Source: Scilla litardierei (taxonomy: Eukaryota > Streptophyta > Magnoliopsida > Asparagales > Asparagaceae). Taken from it: 64,000 bases of DNA. Numbering within the stretch: position 1 is the stretch's first letter; every line of letters begins with the position of its first letter. The DNA is taken from assembly GCA_030789695.1 (NCBI GenBank), contig CM061135.1:112290301-112354300 (forward strand), read 5' to 3'. Shown in pieces: positions 33,047 through 45,477 of this stretch. Both the position numbers and the translations under genes were made by a program. The notes under the pieces are model-generated. The model saw only the letters and a program-made list of their open reading frames with translations. It was not told the origin of the DNA and ran no database searches.

Positions 33047-35010
33047 GCTTCTGAAGAGCCTATTTCTACCACTTTTGAGTCTTCTGTCACAGTTGATCCA
33101 CTTTCTGCCCTGGTTTTACATTCTGATGAGCCCTCCACTGACACCGTCGATCTCCCCACTAGCCCTCCTCATGAGTCTCAGCCTGACCTTCCACCACCCA
33201 CCACCCCTGGTCCACAGCAGAGGGACCCATCACCACCCCCAGAGGGTGGTGCCTCTACTTGATGTAGTCCTCACCCACTTCTGCCTCCCCTATTCATTTT
33301 ATGCACATCTGTCTGTTTGGGGCCCCACTTTTACATAGCTTGGGGGAGGAGCCACCCATGCACCATATCTTATACTGCATTGCATCATTTCATATTTTTA
33401 GTTTTATTTCTTTTTTTATTGCATACTTTTTATTTTAATCCCCCACCCACCCCACCCCTTTAGCATCATCTCCCGCTCACGAGCGTTTTCTTAGCAGTGA
33501 GGACACTGCTAGGTTTAGCTTGGGGGATGAGCGCTACCGCTTTATTTTTTATTTTTTATTTTTATTTTTTTCTTTTGCACTTTTCTTTCTCTATTTCAGT
33601 CTTTATTTCATTTTTCCACCGTTTTCACGTCGTTTTCTTTTTTTTCTCATTTTGCATCATATTTTCCATTTTCCCCATGCATGCATCTCTTTTTCTTTAT
33701 TTTCCTCTTCCCTCCGATTCTTTTTCTTTATTTGCTAGGGACGATCCGCATGATGATATCTCTCGTAGCCTTATTAATTTTTACGATGCTCATTTCTGAT
33801 GACATGCTATTAGGGTAAATTTCAGTTTTACTATCTATATGCATGCACTTCTTTTGATGATCTATCTGAGTTAATGCCTGAAATGAATTGAAAATCGAAT
33901 GCATGAACTAGTATCAAGTATGATTTATGTTGGGAAATGCACCTAGGTTCACGCATCACTAGGACACTTGGAGTATCTGTTTTTATCTCAGTCACTTCTG
34001 TTTGCATACCTGCTCATATTGTGATTATTAATGCATGCCTTTTCAGTATTCATTTAGAGAAGTGAAAATATCCATGATATCTATGAGTTTAGTTATGGTT
34101 TTATTTTATCAAACCGTTGTGCACCCTCTTATGAGTGAACCAAGAGTCCTACTATTTTTCCTTCTCCACAAATCTATTTATATCTTTACATATCAGTTGG
34201 TTACACCCTCATAGTTGTCTTTACCGCATCTTACTTCCCAAAACCCAAAAAGAAAAGTATAGCTTCTAAATGAATGAAAAAAGAAAAGAAAAGAAAAAAA
34301 AGGAAAAAAGGAGAAAAAATGTGTATATATTCATATGTGAAAAAGAAAATGAAAAGAAAATGAATAAATTCTATATCATTTCATTAGAAGCTATCATTTA
34401 TTCTGAGAAGAAAAACAAAAATTCCATATCATATTCTTAGATGTGACGCCTCAAGCTAAGCTTGGGGGGGTAAACCAACTGATTACATGAGTAAGCATGA
34501 CATTAGAGTGGAGACGGTGCATAACGGGGAGATTTAATAATGCCTAAATTTTACGAATTGCTTTAGTTTCTGGAGATTTTTCATAAATCTAAATGAATAT
34601 CTGAATGGCATGATTTTTTCTATTCTCTATTGCATGTTGTGTGATTCCTTCATGCTCCTTGTGTATCTGTGATTGAAAAGGGCGTTGCCAACTTCTTTAT
34701 ACTAGACTCTAGGGATTGCATGAGATTGATATGATTTGATGGCATTATTTCAGTAGATCCCTATTATTTGCATGCATTGCTTGCTAGTCATTTGATTCGT
34801 AAAGCTAGAAATTGCCAATAGCATGTATGTTTATCATTCAGATCATCGTGATATACTATCTAGGCCTGAGATCTGACCAATCATCCTTAGCATCCTCCTC
34901 TCACTTCACTTTTTACTTTTCCTTTCTTTCTATTTTCATTTTTCTTATTTCCTTTTGTTTTCCTCCCGGCGTACCGATTATTCGTCTTCCTCGAGGACGA
35001 GTAAGAGATA
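33047..35010. other. Athila-1 3' non-coding region with repeated PPT-like motifs
   Basis: No gene is supported. The polypurine-like motif agcttggggg recurs near 33339, 33516, 34455 and 35011, each separated by pyrimidine-rich or A-rich tracts. These include T-rich 33540-33735 and an aaaagaaaag run at 34273-34320. Only the last copy directly precedes the LTR. Small open frames in the T-rich part are compositional. Confidence 0.65.
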
Positions 35011-35024
35011 AGCTTGGGGGATTT

Positions 35025-36733
35025 TGATGTGTCCATATTTTATACTATTTTCATATCATAATTCCATTGCATCTCATGCCATTTTCACATCCAAATCCCT
35101 CATTTTACTACGATATTGCATTTCAGACGATATTTTCGAGTTTCGTAGTGTTTTGTGAGTTTTCAGGGATGTTGGAGCGATTTGGGACCCAGCTTGGGTA
35201 TGGACACATCCGACGTGTTCGTGATCTCATTGGCGAGGCTCTGGAGGAGTTTGCCACACTTCTGGAGCCATTGGAGGAGGAGGGAGAGAGCAGAGGAGAG
35301 AGAGACAGCCCAAGCAGTTCCCCAGCAGTTTCCCAGAAAATGCTCGGTCCGAGCAGCTCGGCTGTTCGACCGAGCCATTTCAGTTTAAGAAGAGAGCTGA
35401 TACGGGCTGGCTCGGACTGAGCAGTTCAGCTGCTCGATCGAGCAGCCTCAATTTCCCCAAGCCGAAGCAAGCCACGACACGGCCCAAGTAGCTGAACGAG
35501 TCGACCCATACTCGACCCGAGCAGAGATGACTCGGTCAGAGTAGGCAACTTTGAATTCTCTCCATTTTCTGTAGTGCTCGGTCGAGCAGCTTCTCTGCTC
35601 GGCCCGAGCCACCGAATGAGCAGCCTATTGCTCGACCGAGTCACCTACTCAGTCGGCAACCCAAAGGCTATTTTTGGGATGTTTTTCTCGGAGGCTGGGA
35701 TACGCGCGATTTTGGGCTTTTGAAGCTGGAGCTGTGCAGACGACTGAGGGGGAGAATTTTGATTAGGAATTTTGGAGATTTTTTCGACAGGGGAGCTGGG
35801 CGATTTTTGTAGGGATCTTTAGACTAATTTTTGTAAGGAGATTTTTGAATCGAATATTGAGATATTACTGTGTTTGTTCTGGATTGCTCTTGTTTGGAAT
35901 CTGAAATTATTTCTGGATCTGCAATTTCTATTGAATTCTCGATGTAAGTCTTTTAGCCCTAATCTTTTTATTGCTATAATGTTTTCTTCCTTGGAATTGA
36001 TGTTTTTGTCTATCACTATTGCGATGTGTGAGTAGATTTATTCTAGGGTTAATGGGTTAGCCCTAGGACCCTAGGGGAAAATGTAGATCCGGATCAATAC
36101 ATTGAATTGGGGACTTAGGGTTGTATTTCGGTAGATCCTACCTAATCCGTAGATAACCCTTACTGAGATCATGCCCACGGTCTGTGGAATTGATGTGCTT
36201 AAGTGGTATCTAGGAATTCGAATAGGGAAATCATTGGATCCAACCAAGTCACGTGACCATACCCGACTTGTGCCTTGAGGGGATCTATTGACGAACTATA
36301 CCGCTACGTTGACGGCTACCGCCATTGCGTCAACGAGAGCCACCGAAATACCCCGCAATTCTAACCCACAAGAGTTGTACGAATTGGGGGGATTAATTCC
36401 CTAGCCCTAATGCAATGCAAGGATCCTATCCTAACATCGACCCCCAATGATCTTAGTGGTGATCCCTAAAGCCCTAGTCCCTTTTATTAATATTACAACA
36501 ACATCACCCCAAACAAATCTTTTACCCCGATAGCTATCTCACTTCAAAACTTAGAGATAAACTGAGAACCAATTGACACTATCACCGTCCCTGTGGGATT
36601 TAACATCTTATATACTATAACTCGACACCGTCTGCTTGCGGATTGAGCCCGAAACTATAGCCTAGAGGCCATACCACGCCTGGCGATCGTGACACCGCCA
36701 GGTGGAACCTATGTGTAGGTTACGGGTGTGTCA
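35025..36733 (+). repeat. Athila-1 3' LTR, 1709 bp
   Basis: It starts TGATGTGTCC right after agcttgggggatttt and ends GGGTGTGTCA before the ATGAT duplication. It carries palindromes of the ctcgg-ccgag type at 35340-35645 and has no gene. The matching 5' copy is truncated. Confidence 0.9.
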
Positions 36734-36738
36734 ATGAT

Positions 36739-39729
36739 CTCCTGGCTGAAACTCTAGAGGACGTCGTTTAGCATCCGCCCAATGCTTGTAATGGTCCTGG
36801 GCGATCCGAAGCTTGTCTCTGATATCTCTCACAACGTCAACTGCTTCCACTATCATCTCTGGCCCCAAGAGTTCTCTATCACCTATGTCATCCCAACTCA
36901 ATGGCGATCGACATTTCCTCCCGTAGAGAGCAGCAAATGGCACCATGCCAATGCTTGCCTGAAAGCTGTTGTTGTAGGTGAACTCCACCAGGTGCAGATG
37001 ATCCTCCCATGAGCCTTTGAGATCCAACATGCAGGCTCTCAGCATATCCTCCAAGATCTGTATGGTATGATCTAATTGTCCATCTGTCTGCGAGTGATAC
37101 GCATTACTGAATTTCAGACTGGTACCCAGATTGGTCTGCAGACTTTTCCAGAACTGAGACGTGAACCTTGTATCACGATCTGATACAATGCTCACGGGGA
37201 CTCTATGTAAGCGTACGATCTCCTACATGACGTAATTCACATCACGACTTATACTAGAAGAAAATTAAAAAGGTATGAGTTAGGTCATTACCTCCATATA
37301 CTTTCTTGCTAATATCACCATGGATTGTCCAACTCGGAAGGTATAAAGTGTGCAGACTTGGTCAATCGATCAACGATGACCCAGATGGCATCGTTCTGCT
37401 TGGTGCTCTGAGGTAAGCCAGACACGAAGTCCATCGTGATGTGCTGCCACTTCTACTCCAGAATCGACAGAGGTTGTAGTAGTCCAGCAGTGCGATGATA
37501 TTCAGCCTTCACTTGCTGACACATAAGACACTTGGCCATGCTCTGTGCCACGCTTCTCTTCATCCCATGCCACCAGAAATTCTGCCGAAGATCCTTGTAC
37601 ATCTTAGTACCTCATGGATGAATAGAATAAGGTAAACTGTGAGCCTCATTCATCAACTCTTCTCTGATATCTCCTACAGGTACGCAGATTATACTACCAT
37701 ATCTCAAAGATCAATCCTCGTGAATCAGAAAATCTGTCCGGAGTCCTGCTTCAACTTTCTCTCTGATCTTCTTCAACTTAGCATCTCCAACTTGAGTAGT
37801 CTCAACCCGATCCACAATCGTCGATTGAATCTGCATGTTCATCAACGATGATGTGACTCCTGATAAGACAGCTTCAACATCCATCCTTCGTAGATCCTGC
37901 TGCAATCTCTACTGAGCTATGAGAATCATCACCTCGGGTAGTCGACTCAAGGCATCCGGTATGACATTCACCTTTCCTGGGTGATACTGGAGATCAATGT
38001 CGTAGTCTGTCATCAATTCCAACCATCTGCGATGTCTCATATTCAGCTCCTTCTGGGTGAATATATATTTCAAACTCTTGTGCTCAGTGAAAATTGTCAC
38101 TTTCTCACTCAGTAAGAAATGCCTCCAAATCTTGAGCGCAAAAACAACTGCAGCCAACTCCAAATTGTGCGTCGGGTAATTCTTCTCATGGACATTCAAC
38201 TGTCGCGAAGCATATGCGACCACATAATTGTGCTGGTGCAGAACACATCCAAGTCCCTTGCCCAATGCGTCACAGAATATCTCGACGCCTCCACTTCTAT
38301 CCGGAATAGCTAAGACTGGTGCAGTAGTCAGTCTCTCCTTCAAAGTAGAAAAGGCTTGCTCACAAGAATCTGACCAAGTGAACTTAACATCCTTCCTCAC
38401 CAATCTCATCATCGGCTCAGCTATCCTCGAGAAATCCTTGATAAATCTGCGGTAGTATCCAGCCAATCCAAAGAAACTCATGTTGTCCGATGCCGATTGA
38501 GGTGTAGGCCATTCACTGACTACTCTAACCTTCTCCGGATCTACTGAGATGCCAACTCCTGATACTACATACCCAAGAAGTGCAACTCTGTCCAGCCAGA
38601 ATTCACACTTGCTGTACTTGGCATACAGTCTATGGTGACGGAGCGTCTCCAATACCATCTTCAAGTGCTTTGCATGCTCTTCCTTGCTCCTCGAGTACAC
38701 CAGGATGTCGTCTATGCAGATCACTACGAACTTGTCAAGAAAATCGTAAAAGATAAGGTTCATGATATTCATGAACACTACAGGAGCGTTGGTCACACCG
38801 AACGGCATGACAATGAACTCATAATGCCCGTACTTAGTCCGAAAAGCTGTATTGGGCACATCTTCCTTCTTGACTCTGACTTGATGGCATCCGCTCCGGA
38901 GATCCAACTTCGAAAATACCCTCGATCCACCAAGCTGATCGAAGATATCATCGATACGGGGCAGCGGGTACTTATTCTTCACTGTGATCTGATTCAGTTC
39001 CCGATAATCAATGCACATCTTTCTCGATCCATCATTCTTCTTCACCAGCAAGACGGGTGCACCTCAGGGAGATACGCTAGGATGAATGAAACCCTTCTGC
39101 ATTAGCTCATTCAACTGTTTCCTCAGCTCTTCTAACTCAGCAAGGGCCATACGGTAAGGTGTCTTCGAAATTGGTTTAGCCCCTGGCATAAGATCAATGC
39201 CAAACTCCAGCGCTCGTTCGGGCGGTAATCCAGAAATGTCTTCCGAGAAGACGTCTTCGAAATCTCTCACTACTGCAGGCTTCTCTGGTTCAACTATCAT
39301 AGATGCAATATTCAATCTGTACGGCTGGGCTCGGAACTCAACATGTCCAAGTGAACGTCCTCTGCTGACAAACTCGAACACTGGGTGGTCAGGAATTTCG
39401 AATACCACTTTCTTCCGGTGACAGTCAATCGTGGCATAAAAAGCTCCTAACCAGTCAATGCCGAGAATAGCATCGAAGTTGGGTAGGTCATGGATAATAA
39501 AGTCAGCATATAGTTCATGCCCATTAATCACCAATAGACATGGTCTACATCCCAGTGCAACCTTCACTACACCATTCCCAGTTGTAATATTCCAACACTT
39601 GGGAAGCGTGTAGGTGGGTATCGCGTGTTCGACTACGAACTTCCGAGATAGGATGCACATGGAAGCTCTAGAATCGAACAGGGTCAAGGCCAGGTAAGAT
39701 GAAACTAAGATGACACCTAAGGGTAACAT
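36739..39729 (-). pseudogene. Gypsy pol: protease, reverse transcriptase, RNase H, integrase
   Basis: This is the main part of the chromovirus polyprotein. Protease (39729-39067) has ALTLFDSRAS where DSGAS is usual, and ILGIDWLG. Reverse transcriptase and RNase H (39051-37912) show [36 protein letters not shown] (the IDD site), and [13 protein letters not shown]. Integrase shows the zinc-binding part near 37560-37500, [10 protein letters not shown], and [13 protein letters not shown]. Its third catalytic position reads TDGQLDH, with Asp instead of Glu. In-frame stops occur at 39064-39066, 37909-37911 and 37711-37713, with further damage and a frame change between 37200 and 37700. The frame is then interrupted at GDH by Athila-1 and resumes at 26789. 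No gag lies upstream. Confidence 0.9.
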
Positions 39730-39928
39730 GCAACTAGATTAAACATGGATCTCTGCCTCCAGCAACTCCGGATCCTTGTTGGGTGTTTCATCTCCCAGCT
39801 ATTCTGAGATAAGAAAGGCACTGGTTAATCTCGTGTACATGATTTCTCTAGATATTTGGCTAATAAAAAGTATTCTCGTTGTCCTGAATTTTACAAATGC
39901 AAGACCTGCATGGGCCACCACTAAAACC

Positions 39929-40042
39929 TGTAACGCGTCGCTTCCCAAAAGACACCGGAAGTGAGAACGTTACAAGGTCTACATGAACTGGAGCGATAAG
40001 GCTCGAGCTCAATAAGCGTCTGTGATAAAAACACAGGGTAGG
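39929..40042 (-). repeat. Gypsy 5' LTR, inner end, cut by SIRE-1
   Basis: TGTAACG at 39929 through gggtagg at 40042 matches 23488-23605 of the 3' LTR. At 40043 the SIRE-1 LTR starts. A second copy of this piece lies at 50604-50717, and the LTR continues from 52456. Confidence 0.85.
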
Positions 40043-41917
40043 TGTAATGCCCTACAAGCTACTGCACAAGTACTAGAGGGGGGGTGAATAGTACTTTAAA
40101 AATAACAAGGAGTATAATTCCTAATTATAGTGCAAACAACTACCAAATCAATTTGCGGAAGCTTAAATTGAAGACAACAACAAAATTAACAAAGCTAACA
40201 ATAGATGTTACTGGGTTCGGATCCACCCAAGTCTCTCCGACTTGTTCCCGGTGATCCTACGTCCCAACCACCCGGATCCCCTCCGGATACTTGAGTTAGA
40301 AACCCTAACTCAAGATTTCCACTATGAAATACTTGTGAAAAACCTCCACAAGTCAAATCATACAAAATGTAATTTGTCACTCCCCACAACCCGGGATCAC
40401 AACCACACTCTCACAACCGAGAGTGAAACTTACAATTCAAATATGAAATGAAATAAGAAAACTTCTTACCGACAAAATACCTATGCCTTGAGTATTGCTT
40501 ACGAATTAGGGCAAGGATGATTTTGAGGAAGAAGAAGTGGCACCAAACCCTAGCTCCAAGATGTAGATCAGCGATGGAGAGCTTTGGGGATGTTGGTGAC
40601 CTAGAATCAAGCACTTGGCTTGGAAGGCTTCACACTCAATGAATCTCTCTTTGGAAGTAAGAGTTAGGAGAGATTATTGAATGGAAAGAATGAGCTTTGA
40701 ATGAGCTTGGAATGATTTCTCTTGATCTCTAAACTTGCAATAATATCAGCCTTGGCAGCAATGAATGCAGCCCATCAAGTATTTATAGGATAGAGGAGAG
40801 AGAGAGAGAAAAACGTTTCAATTAAAGCTCCAACGGCTCTTTTCTGAACCCAACTAGTCGGTCAAAGAACAACCACCGACCGACTAGTTCATCAACTAGT
40901 CGGTCAATTAACGTATACCGACTAATGGGTGAACAGAGAAAAGATCAAAGCACAGACAAAAGGAACTAGTCGGTCCAAGAAGAGTAGCTGACCGACTAGT
41001 TTCACAACTAGTCGGTCGGTTACTCAACGTAGACCGACTAACAGATAAAACTGAAGTCTGAGCTAAAATAGACTTAGTCAGTCCAAGAGCAAATGTTGAC
41101 CGACTAATTTACCAACTAGTCGGTCACCAAATGAACATAGACCGACTAACAATAAACAGTAAGTTAGGTGAAAAAATTGGCATGAACAGTAAAACTAAAC
41201 TAGTCGGTCCAAGAAGGAAAGTTGACCGACTAGTTCATCAACTAGTCGGTCGATCAAAGAACACAGACCGACTAATGATAAACAGTAGCTTAGGCTCAAA
41301 TGTGCATGTACAGGGAAAGCTCAACTAGTCGGTCACAGAAGCATCACTGACCGACTAGTTCACAAACTAGTCGGTCGGTGAGTCAACTTAGACCGACTAA
41401 CTGTAAACAGTAAAGAGCTTAGAATTGACTGAGAAGAACTAGTCGGTCCAATAAGATTTGCCGACCGACTAGATCACCATCTAGTCGGTCAGTTCTTCTT
41501 CTTGAACCAACTAACATGCACAAGAAGTCGCGAATCGAAGCGCGAAGCTTCGGGAAGGATTGTATGGACTTCTACTAAGATCCTAGAGCTAAGATATGAG
41601 CGTTATGAAGATTTAAATCGTAAGACCTACTCAAGCCTTAACATTCTACGAAATAAGCTTAAAGACTATAAATAAAACTTGACGATACCGTCTTCAATAG
41701 CTTCAATCGAATCTTCATGACTTCTAAGAAGGTCCATAAGCTTCAACGAAGCTTTAGGCATACGATCACGTGCTTTGAGAAGTCTTGAGTCGTCGTAATT
41801 GATATTCATGTGAATTTGGCGACGATCTCCATAACTGCGCTCACAAAGTGTTAGTTCACGATATATTTATGTTTGTTCATCATCCAAAACCAAATCCGGG
41901 GAGTCCAATATCCAACA
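40043..41917 (-). repeat. SIRE-1 3' LTR, 1875 bp, with palindromic array
   Basis: The plus strand runs TGTAATGCCC to ATCCAACA. At 40852-41515 six units of about 105-125 bases each contain actagtcggtc, its inverse gaccgactagt, actagtcggtc again, and accgactaa. No gene was found. The near-identical second copy is 50718-52455. Confidence 0.9.
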
Positions 41918-42914
41918 TTCTCCCCCCTTTTTGGTGATGACAAACCAACATAAATAATAATCAAAAAAATAATTCAAATGAAATTTACTTACTCCCCCTG
42001 CATTGATGACACGTTAATTCCAATTTAAACAAAAATAATACGCATCAAGCAGACGAGTGAAGTATATTAAATGAGAATCGATTATTGAATTATTGAAATA
42101 CCAAACGTAGGTTATTGAAATATCGGATTTGAAAATCCATTTATATATCTTAACTCCCCCTGAATCTAACACATCAAGTTAGATTCTTGGAAAAATGCTT
42201 TAAATTTTCATTTAGCACATTGTTATTATTATAATCTCTCCCCTTTGGCATAAGCAAAAAGAGCGGGAGGATAACAACGACAACAACAATGGCCTCAAAT
42301 AAAAAAGCACGGGAGTCGTAGAATACGATGACGGTTCAAGTGACACCAAAGAGAAAAATACGAATAGAATCAAGGCGTGTTAATGATACCATAGTCGAAA
42401 ATCGTAAAACGAAATCATCAAAACTCAAATCAATATTACGGATTGAGTTATGGAATATACTCTCCAATATCAACATTCTTGGTTAATTTAGTGCATGGAA
42501 AACAATTCTATGTTTCCATAGAAGAAATTTCTATTAAACCAAGTTAATATCGTCGAGCGACGAAATCAAACATCTGAGACATAAAAAAAATTAATAAATT
42601 TTGCACAATATAATGAAATGTCAACTGCGATGTATATATATATATAATGTGAACCAGAGTACATCACTGACATAGAAAACATCGATCCACTGATCGGTGC
42701 ACAAAAATATATCATCATATCACAGATATCAGAGTGTAAAAAAAAATATACACCATCATCAAAAGTATCAAAATGATCCAAAATACATCATCAACAAGAT
42801 CATAAAAGTACATCAAAAAGATCCAAAATATATAGCCACCCACACTATCCTACCCAACATCTCTCACAACTAGATATGTCATCCAATGAGTATCGGGAGA
42901 GGCCTCAAAGAAAC
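41918..42914 (-). other. SIRE-1 polypurine tract and 3' non-coding region
   Basis: The tract AAAAAGGGGGGAGAA (minus, 41918-41932) abuts the LTR start TGTTGGATATTGG. The following 1 kb up to the env-position ORF is AT-rich and without a supported gene. A second purine-rich motif, rc of ctcccctttggca, lies near 42240. Confidence 0.75.
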
Positions 42915-44588
42915 TCAAGAGGCAGCGGGAGGATCAGAAGCAACTGCAGGCTCAGCAAGAGCAGAGGAGGTGATTGGATCAGCAGGAACGTCCGGAAAGT
43001 CAGCAGGAGCGACGGCAGAAGTGGCAGTCTCTGGAGCAGCAACAGCAGTGGCCTCGGGAGCACCAGTCGGAGTATCCACCGCAGGAGCGGTCGCAATAGG
43101 TGTGCTCTCGGGGGCACCAGCAGACGAAGCAGCAACAGCAGCACCAGAAGAGGAAGCACCAGCAGCAGTACCAGAAGGGCCCTCGGGGGCACGAGTGGAA
43201 GTACGACAAAGCTCCTCAATGTCCTCCTCGGCCAACTCATCCATCTCCTCATCCTCAGAAACAGAAGGAGGAAGCTGAACACCCATCAGACGAGCCATAC
43301 GGCAAACTACCTCCTCGGTACGAGCCAAACGAGACTCGTGACGACGAAGTAACCGTACGACATCATCAAGGGTGGCAGAGGGAGCAGCAGAGGCAGACGC
43401 AGAGGCAGACGCTGAAGGTGTCGTCCTCTGAACGTGACAAAGCGCCGCAAGAGATTTCTTGACGGCCGTCGCGTTCAGGGGAGGACCAAGGGGACGCTCA
43501 TCGTCACGAGGCAAGGGGACACGGAAGTGACGGAACACAAGGGTCAACAAGCAAGGAAATGGGATATGAGCCGATTTAGAGGACTTGCGAATACACTCGA
43601 AAGAATCAATCTTATCGAGTATAATGCGAGCCCAATTAATCGAGCTCCCCATGAATATGGCATAGATCAGCTTCAGAAAGGGCTGGGACGGTAAAGATGA
43701 AGAGCCGTACTTGGGAAGCAAGCACGACTTCAGAATCAGATTGAGGACCCATGCATTTGGCTTGAAGGACTTGGAAGGCACGCCAATCATGGCGAGAGGA
43801 ATCTGATGGAAAATCTCAAAAAGGATGGTCTGATCTAAGGAAGAAATATCATCAACAGAAATGTCTGAGGGGAGGAGGCCAGACGAAGAGATACCCAAAA
43901 TCTCTCCTAAGATTTCTGCCATGAGGACTATAGGAGTCCCCAAAACAGTTGTCTCAACAGAGTGGGTCTCATCGTAGTGACCCCTGATCCTATTGGCGTA
44001 GAATAGCTTCACTAAACGAGGGTAGGGGTGAGGATTCGCCTTCGGGTCATATCAAAGATAATCGAGAAGACCCGACGACGAAAGAAGATCAGCTAACCTT
44101 ATGAAGTCACTGAACTGGACGAAATGCTCCAGAAGCAGCGGGCAATGTTCAATACGGTACTAAGCCGCGAGACACATAGGGTCGTCGCGACACAACGAGA
44201 TATCGACACCGCCCACCGGCATCGGAGCCTTTCCCTTAGGTTTACGGGTAGACGTACGAGGGTGGGTGCTAGACTCGGGATGGGTAGGAGGAGTGGGTTC
44301 CCTATGAGTCTCTGTCTCGGGGTTATACTCGGTATCGAAATCGGTAGGAGTATGGAAAGAAGAGCGAGAGGCAAGATCCTTGGTCTTGGGCTTAGGCTTG
44401 GGCTTGGGTTGACCTCTAGGCTTGGCGGTCGTCGTCCTCTTCTTCTTGAGAGGAGGCGAAGACGACGAAGGTTGGGTGGTCTTAGCTCGGCGTTTTGGAG
44501 GGGTTGGATGATCAGGATCTGTAGGGGTTGGTTCTACGGTCATCGGCGAGGGGCTAGAGGGAGTGATCGGGATACGTGTTCTTGCCAT
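42915..44588 (-). pseudogene. SIRE-1 env-like ORF with two in-frame stops
   Basis: The minus-strand frame from ATG at 44588 to TAG at 42915 spans 558 codons, with no frameshift. It is interrupted by TAG near 44160 and TGA near 44055. It starts Pro/Thr-rich and very basic (KPRGQPKPKPKPKTKD). It then has a conserved plant-transposon domain (YRIEHCPLLLEHFVQF, then YDPKANPHPYPRLVKLFYAN) and a probable coiled coil with acidic tail (SEDEEMDELAEEDIEEL). It ends in an Ala/Ser/Pro-rich stretch. Sireviruses often carry such an ORF after pol, sometimes called env-like. No clear membrane segment is visible, so an envelope role is unproven. Confidence 0.75.
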
Positions 44589-44626
44589 AATCGAAGCAAT
44601 ACACGACGCACGAGATTGGAAAGAAG

Positions 44627-44681
44627 AAACCCTAGCCGAAATTAGGAAACCCTAATCGAAACCCTAGGAGATGAAACCCTA
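44627..44681 (+). promoter_or_regulatory. Cluster of four telo-box motifs (AAACCCTA)
   Basis: AAACCCTA occurs at 44627-44634, 44647-44654, 44659-44666 and 44674-44681, with further partial copies to about 44740. It lies just upstream of the env-like ORF start (minus). Telo-boxes are bound by TRB-type proteins in plants; whether these are active here is not known. Confidence 0.7.
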
Positions 44682-44935
44682 GAGAAAAACCTATCCCTAA
44701 GCTGAAAAAGAGCCCTAGACAGGAGAGGGAGAGAAGAGGGGTTACCCTAGGAGGAAGACGACGGCCGGCGACGGCGGAGATGATCGGAACAAGGCCGGAA
44801 GTCGAAAGGTCAGGAGGGAGTCGGGGGTTTTTAGCTGAGAGAGAGGAAGTTTTGATCGACTAAAATGAGAAGAAACCGTCTAAAAACGAGTTTAATTCGG
44901 TCGAAAGCTCAAAAGACCAAACAGTCTCTGGCACA

Positions 44936-45240
44936 ACTAGTCGGTCACAGTTCAAGCACTGACCGACTAGATCACGATCTAGTCGGTCGGTCAATGAGCT
45001 TGAACCGACTAGTTGCAAACAGTGGCTGAACCCAAAGTTACCTGACAAGAATTAGTCGGTCTGTGTTCATTTACTGACCGACTAGATCCTAATCTAGTCG
45101 GTCGGTCACTGAACATGAACCGACTAAAGAGTTAAGATGGAGAGGAAACTCAAAAAGCTTGAGTTAGTCGGTCTAAGTTCTTCTACTAACCGACTAGATG
45201 GGAATCTAGTCGGTTGGTGGTTGAACTGAAACTGACTAAA
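44936..45240. repeat. SIRE-1 internal palindromic array, same motif as in the LTR
   Basis: Three units starting near 44936, 45050 and 45162 repeat actagtcggtc, gaccgactag, ctagtcggtcgg and accgacta. Unit length (about 112) and motif order match the LTR array at 40852-41515. The array sits between the env-like ORF and pol. Confidence 0.85.
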
Positions 45241-45477
45241 TGAGTCCAAAAGTTGATAATCAAGTTCTCTCCTCAATACACTTGGATGATACATCGCAAT
45301 ACTCTCAATAATCATCTAAACTACCCCATTAAACATCGAAATCTCAAATACGACATTCAAAACATGAATTCGAGCAAAAATTCAAAATATCACATAAATT
45401 CCCGAAAAATCCAATAAGTCTAGCATGAACGAAATATTTCATAATAGCATGCAAGATTATTGAATGAAACATGAATC

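Larger units (their letters stand above)
26795..36733 (+). mobile_element. Athila-1: non-autonomous Athila-like Ty3 element nested in gypsy pol
   Basis: The ends TGATGTGTCC and GTGTGTCA, the tract agcttgggggatttt before the 3' LTR, and a gag-protease region plus a downstream Athila ORF1-type ORF identify the family. No reverse transcriptase, RNase H or integrase motifs were found between the protease (29250) and the second ORF (30961). The element is 9.9 kb and lies within the integrase gene of the gypsy element with a perfect 5-bp target duplication. It would need enzymes from another element to move. Confidence 0.85.

Noticed and set aside
33497..33799. Phe-rich ORF resembling a membrane protein
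   Set aside because: It results from a T-rich tract in the Athila-1 3' non-coding region; overlapping frames look the same.
42876..43462. Plus-strand Ser/Arg-, Ala- and Gln-rich ORFs
   Set aside because: They are antisense to the Ala/Ser/Pro-rich end of the SIRE-1 env-like ORF.
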